A DNA stretch of 64,000 bases from Aphanothece sacrum FPU1 (GTDB taxonomy: Bacteria; Cyanobacteriota; Cyanobacteriia; Cyanobacteriales; Microcystaceae): assembly GCF_003864295.1 (NCBI RefSeq), contig NZ_BDQK01000013.1, positions 942,501-1,006,500 of the forward strand. Direction: 5' to 3'. The first letter of the stretch is position 1. Each line of letters opens with the position of its first letter. The translations under genes and the position numbers were made by a program. Positions 61,009 to 64,000 of this stretch are shown in pieces. A model generated the notes under the pieces. That model worked only from the letters and a program-made list of their open reading frames with translations. It did not search any database and was not told where the DNA came from.

Positions 61009-61470
61009 TTAGTTACTAGAACTTGCGGCTAACATTTCTTTGAGTTGATTTAACTTATCAGCCCAACGGGGATCTGGTTGAAAACTTTCATTAGAAGAAG
61101 TTTGATCACTGCCTTGATTACGGGGGCGTTTTTTGTCAGTTTTCTTCCTGGCGGGCTTAGGAGAGGGTGCTGCTTCGGTGGTTGTTGGGACTTGATCTTC
61201 CTCGGACTCTTTCCCTTTCTCACGAGGTAAAGCCTTTTCAATTTTGAGAGGACTATCCATAAAAGACTGACCGTTATATTTTTCGATAAACGCATCAGCT
61301 AACTCATCAGTCGCCACTGTGACAAAAGCAAAGCCTCTGCATTTGCCTGTTTTGCGATCTTTGATCACCTTAATGGACATAATTTCGCCAGCATCAACAA
61401 ACATAGTTTGTAAAGCTTGGCGTTCGACAGCTTCTTTGGGTAAATTACCAACATACAAACGAATGGGCAT
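61009..61470 (-). CDS. RNA-binding RRM protein (Rbp family)
   Basis: A 153-residue protein with one RNA recognition motif (residues 1-80). RNP2 is RLYVGNLP near 3-10 and RNP1 is KCRGFAFVTV near 43-52. After it comes a long low-complexity tail rich in Lys, Pro and Ser ending in a helical segment (DKLNQLKEMLAASSSN). Cyanobacterial Rbp proteins bind mRNA and are often cold- or stress-regulated; the long tail distinguishes this from the Gly-tailed cold-inducible type. The ATG at 61470 has AGGAGG upstream. The unusual GC-rich stretch at 61735-61990 lies in its upstream region. Confidence 0.88.
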   Translation of the reverse strand: MPIRLYVGNLPKEAVERQALQTMFVDAGEIMSIKVIKDRKTGKCRGFAFVTVATDELADAFIEKYNGQSFMDSPLKIEKALPREKGKESEEDQVPTTTEAAPSPKPARKKTDKKRPRNQGSDQTSSNESFQPDPRWADKLNQLKEMLAASSSN

Positions 61471-61734
61471 GAGATATACCTCCTGTGATTGAGTTAAAAA
61501 AAACTTGTTAATGTGGCATCTATTCGCCGTACCTGAAATTGATTAGATTGGACTGAAGCCGAAAATTTTCCGCGACCCATTCTCTGACAACCTGTACTTT
61601 CTTTAGCAATGTTGGCTCGTGCCATCAAAATCAATATACCTCTAATTGGCACTCTCACCGTCAAATCAAAGATTGTGACGGGAGATTCTTGTTTCATTGG
61701 GTTTATCTAGTCCCAAGTCATTTAGAGTCTTGAA

Positions 61735-61990
61735 ACCCCGTCTAGATTCCCCTCCACAAGCATCTGTTTAACGTCCACTGACTGCCCGGCAGCAGACAAC
61801 AAAACTTGATTATGTTTCGGCTTCTACATTCTTAGACTATGCCGCCCCTGTTATCAGGTACTTCTTTTTGGTCGGACATTCTAACTGGCGAGAACCACCA
61901 ATTCTGCGGGGCGTGTAGACGGTCAGAATCTTCTGTCCGCGCGAACCGCCGCCTCTTTGGGCACACTTGGGTGCGTTGGCTTTTTTAGTC
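61735..61990. other. GC-rich non-coding stretch, candidate structured RNA
   Basis: About 250 bp upstream of the RRM gene are clearly richer in G and C than the surrounding intergenic DNA and contain small palindromes (CTGCCGGGCAG near 61785-61795) and many GGCGG/CCGCC blocks. On the plus strand a weak GCAC-GTGC hairpin near 61960 is followed by CTTTTTTAG. A 48-codon minus frame without start (RGGGSRGQKILTVYTPRRIG) also crosses it. It could be a structured 5' leader, a separate ncRNA or a decayed gene; I did not recognise tmRNA, SRP RNA or RNase P RNA. Confidence 0.4.
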
Positions 61991-62376
61991 TAGCACAAGC
62001 TCCGGAATTCAATTGAAATTACACTAACCATTAGATTATTACAGATTATTTAGACAATTCGTCAATTGATTTGCCAGAAATTTTCAGGACTTTTTAATTA
62101 TTTCAGGAGATATCCTTAAGATTTTGCTCAAAGTGAACAAATTCTTGGCAAAGGTCTTGCTAAAAATGATGTTATATGCTTAGTCAACCTCCTCATTCGG
62201 GTATTTTAAATATAACGTCGGAACAATCCCCTATAAGGATTTGTCGGATTAAGCATACACAAGGTAGACATTCAGTCAAATCTTTGTTACATTGCTTTAT
62301 AGTAGAGGTAATCATTAAATCAAGCAATAACCTCTAACCAGACCCAATCATCTGTTATCTGTCAAAAGGAGTAATT

Positions 62377-62541
62377 ATGGAACCTATTTCTGCCAATTTA
62401 AGCCTAGAACAACAGTTTGAAATGAAGCGTATTCGGGATGCAGCTAAAGGAATGAGTCGTGAACAAGCACTAGATCTTCTGTTAAAAGCGTCGCGACTAC
62501 TGATGATTAAGACCAATGTTGCCCGTAATTTAGCCAAATAA
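62377..62541 (+). CDS. nblA1: phycobilisome degradation protein NblA (first copy)
   Basis: A 54-residue NblA protein: SLEQQFEMKRIRDAAKGMSR, then EQALDLLLKASRLLM and IKTNVARNLAK. The LxLEQ-x-F start, the two-helix layout and the LM-x-K-x-N-V ending are the NblA marks. NblA tags phycobiliproteins for Clp protease when nutrients are scarce. GGAG precedes the ATG. A second nblA follows after 37 bp, as in the nblA1-nblA2 tandem of Synechocystis. The 62000-62376 region upstream is AT-rich and should carry starvation-responsive promoter elements. Confidence 0.88.
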   Translation: MEPISANLSLEQQFEMKRIRDAAKGMSREQALDLLLKASRLLMIKTNVARNLAK

Positions 62542-62578
62542 AACCCCATAGAGAACATTTAAAACAAAAGAGGTCACT

Positions 62579-62758
62579 ATGATAGACGTACAAGTTTTTG
62601 AATTATCCTTAGAACAACAATTTGAACTCCAATGCTTACAGCAGGAGTTCCAGGAACTAGAACGCGAACAAGTTATCCATTACTTACTTGATACCATGCA
62701 ACAGCTTATGGCCAGGGATAATCTAATTCGGGATTTGATGAAGAATTCATTGTTCTAG
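62579..62758 (+). CDS. nblA2: phycobilisome degradation protein NblA (second copy)
   Basis: A 59-residue NblA paralogue: VFELSLEQQFELQCLQQEFQ, then ELEREQVIHYLLDTMQQLM and ARDNLIRDLMKNSLF. It retains the SLEQQFEL start and the LM-x-x-DN-x-I end. It is more diverged from the first copy than the tandem position might suggest, consistent with NblA1/NblA2 heterodimer partners. It is probably co-transcribed with the first copy. Confidence 0.86.
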   Translation: MIDVQVFELSLEQQFELQCLQQEFQELEREQVIHYLLDTMQQLMARDNLIRDLMKNSLF

Positions 62759-62915
62759 TGTCTTGGGCCTAGACGATCTCCATCTCATGCCAAACTTCTG
62801 GTCATTATTAGTTGTTTGAGAGAAGAAGGGCAAGGGGTTCGGGACGTCACCCGCTCAAACATAATAAAAACACTAGAACAAGTGCATCTGTTAAGTTTGA
62901 CTACTAAATAAAATT

Positions 62916-63572
62916 CTAAAGCAAATCTTCTAAAGTGGCGGCAACAACTTGATGATTAGAATCTTCTCGAAGTTGACTCAAAGCTTCCTTGACTTGGGGA
63001 CTATCAAACCGCTTTAAAGCGTAGGCAACTTGCCGACGTATTCTTTCAGATTGTGAACCAACTAATGCCAATAGTTGGGATAATGCCGCTTCTTGTTGCC
63101 TAGTTTCGGTTAAGGTACCAAGTGCTTGCACAGCAGCTTCTTGAATGATAATATCTTCATCTGCTAAACCTTCCAGACAAACCTCAAAAAGTTCGCTGTG
63201 GCACTCTAAATCACCTAATGCTGCCATAATACTGCGACGTACCAGCCAGTGATCATCCTGAATAAAAGTTAGCACTAAATGAGATGCAGCGCACTTGCCA
63301 AAGAGGGAAAGAGAATTTGCTGCTTCTGCCCTCACATTGGGTGTATTATCAAATTTCATAATTTCCAACAGTGCAGCAAAGGATTCGGCAGTTTGTTGTT
63401 TACCCAATCCCATACTAACAAAGGAACGCACTAAAAATTCTGGATCATTAAGTTTACTTGTTAATAGGGGAACTGCAATCTCCGGTGGGTAGTCTTTTAG
63501 AGAAGAAATCCCTTTAAGTCTATACTGAAAATCAGAATTATTTAGAGAAGTTTCGATTTCGTGAATATTCAT
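62916..63572 (-). CDS. nblB: HEAT-repeat protein, NblB / phycobilin lyase-like
   Basis: A 218-residue all-helical HEAT/PBS-lyase repeat protein. Repeat units are visible as FLVRSFVSMGLGKQ, PNVRAEAANSLSLFGK, WLVRRSIMAALGDLE, IIIQEAAVQALGTL and ERIRRQVAYALKRF. Size and repeat pattern match NblB, which helps detach bilins during phycobilisome breakdown; the CpcE/CpcF lyase family is the alternative. Convergent position next to two nblA genes supports NblB. I prefer ATG 63572 (MNIHEIE) to 63578. The 157-bp gap after nblA2 shows no clear gene. Confidence 0.68.
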   Translation of the reverse strand: MNIHEIETSLNNSDFQYRLKGISSLKDYPPEIAVPLLTSKLNDPEFLVRSFVSMGLGKQQTAESFAALLEIMKFDNTPNVRAEAANSLSLFGKCAASHLVLTFIQDDHWLVRRSIMAALGDLECHSELFEVCLEGLADEDIIIQEAAVQALGTLTETRQQEAALSQLLALVGSQSERIRRQVAYALKRFDSPQVKEALSQLREDSNHQVVAATLEDLL

Positions 63573-63660
63573 AAACAAAGCAAGTAGAAGATCTGGAGAT
63601 AAATCTATTTTAACATTAATTTTAAATTTTAATTATTGTATAAATTTTAATTAAAGTCTA

Positions 63661-63966
63661 CTAATTGCTTTCATCAAATCGAGTCTTAAAACTGCCATAT
63701 TTGAACCAATAATGATGTAATTCATGGTTATTTTTTTGTAAACTTCCTTTTGCTTGATAGAGAATCACTTGTCGATGATTTCCCATCCAAACTCGTTTGA
63801 CAGCTTCGACAGAAATTAAACATCCTCCTAAACTATTAAGACATTGCTCAAATCTTTCAACTGCTGGATAATCTAGGGTTTCAAAAATCACAAATTTATC
63901 AGAAAAAATTAGGTGACGACTGCGAATCCAAGCTTGCATTTTTTTACTAGCTATTGGGGGTAGCAT
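63661..63966 (-). CDS. conserved hypothetical protein upstream of nblB-like gene
   Basis: A 101-residue protein: MLPPIASKKMQAWIRSRHLI, then FVIFETLDYPAVERFEQCLN, VEAVKRVWMGNHRQVILYQA and HHYWFKYGSFKTRF. It is rich in aromatic and basic residues with alternating strands, suggesting a small alpha/beta domain. It is on the same strand as the nblB-like gene, 88 bp upstream. Its neighbours suggest phycobilisome biology, but I cannot name the family. Confidence 0.6.
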   Translation of the reverse strand: MLPPIASKKMQAWIRSRHLIFSDKFVIFETLDYPAVERFEQCLNSLGGCLISVEAVKRVWMGNHRQVILYQAKGSLQKNNHELHHYWFKYGSFKTRFDESN

Positions 63967-64000
63967 ATTAATTAAACTTGAATTGAAATCAATATTTTGG

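Noticed and set aside
61494-61697. 67-codon minus frame just upstream of the RRM gene (MKQESPVTIFDLTV)
   Set aside because: It has no recognised family and no clear ribosome site, and lies in the probable leader of the RRM gene; it could be real but is not supported.
62759-62915. Startless plus frame after nblA2 (KLLVIISCLREEGQGV)
   Set aside because: It has no start codon or ribosome site and no family likeness; probably 3' untranslated sequence.

Overview
The window looks like the chromosome of a unicellular, photosynthetic cyanobacterium with an AT-rich, IS-laden genome. It carries psaC, chlG, crtE, nblA, ycf20-like and DUF2862-type genes, repeated HIP1 octamers (GCGATCGC), and an rRNA spacer with tRNA-Ile only. 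The IS and MITE load resembles Crocosphaera/Cyanothece-type organisms, but the species assignment is inference; no database search was possible.

Layout. 1-2.6 kb: minus-strand rRNA operon (16S, tRNA-Ile, 5' part of 23S) with a clear promoter. 2.7-8.6 kb: DUF212 and crtE (minus), malic enzyme, a D,D-peptidase-like protein, a SWIM zinc-finger protein, DUF29 and a hydrolase-like protein. 8.65-12.7 kb: a MITE, MEKHLA protein, phosphodiester glycosidase and a glycosyltransferase. 12.7-15.4 kb: znuA-znuC-znuB preceded by Zur-box-like sites; the zur regulator lies at 20.8 kb. 15.6-21.3 kb: decayed genes, an ISL3 remnant, a thiamine-diphosphate enzyme and IS copy 1. 21.4-31.7 kb: aminotransferase, DUF3611, ycf20-like, a glycerate kinase gene split by IS copy 2, repeats, small toxin-antitoxin-like genes, crcB, a RelA/SpoT enzyme, a patD-like gene and an NRPS/PKS thioesterase fragment cut by IS copy 3. 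33-38.8 kb: ABC transporter, BrnTA, then DUF2862-ArsA-like-chlG. 39.2-41.7 kb: polysaccharide-export ABC genes with an epimerase. 41.9-47.6 kb: PEP-CTERM protein, Dam-type methylase, psaC, a ParA/coiled-coil pair that looks like the carboxysome-positioning McdAB system, and a Phd/RelE pair. 47.6-58.1 kb: WecA-like transferase, rpsN, sensor kinase, folC, an unusual ClC protein, DUF2281/PIN pair, pyrG. 58.4-64 kb: pentapeptide protein, rpiA, RRM protein with a GC-rich upstream region, two tandem nblA genes and an nblB-like gene.

Themes. (1) Mobile DNA: three copies of one 1273-bp IS4-family element encoding identical transposases have broken a photorespiratory glycerate kinase gene and a small membrane-protein gene, and sit at a rearrangement that severed a natural-product gene. 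ISL3-derived MITEs and several hairpin-repeat families fill the intergenic DNA. (2) Photosynthesis and carbon: PSI subunit, chlorophyll synthase, carotenoid precursor synthesis, phycobilisome degradation, probable carboxysome positioning, malic enzyme and ribose-5-phosphate isomerase. (3) Zinc homeostasis: a full Znu uptake operon and its likely repressor lie 5 kb apart. Several very short genes (brnA, both nblA genes) were found by direct translation.
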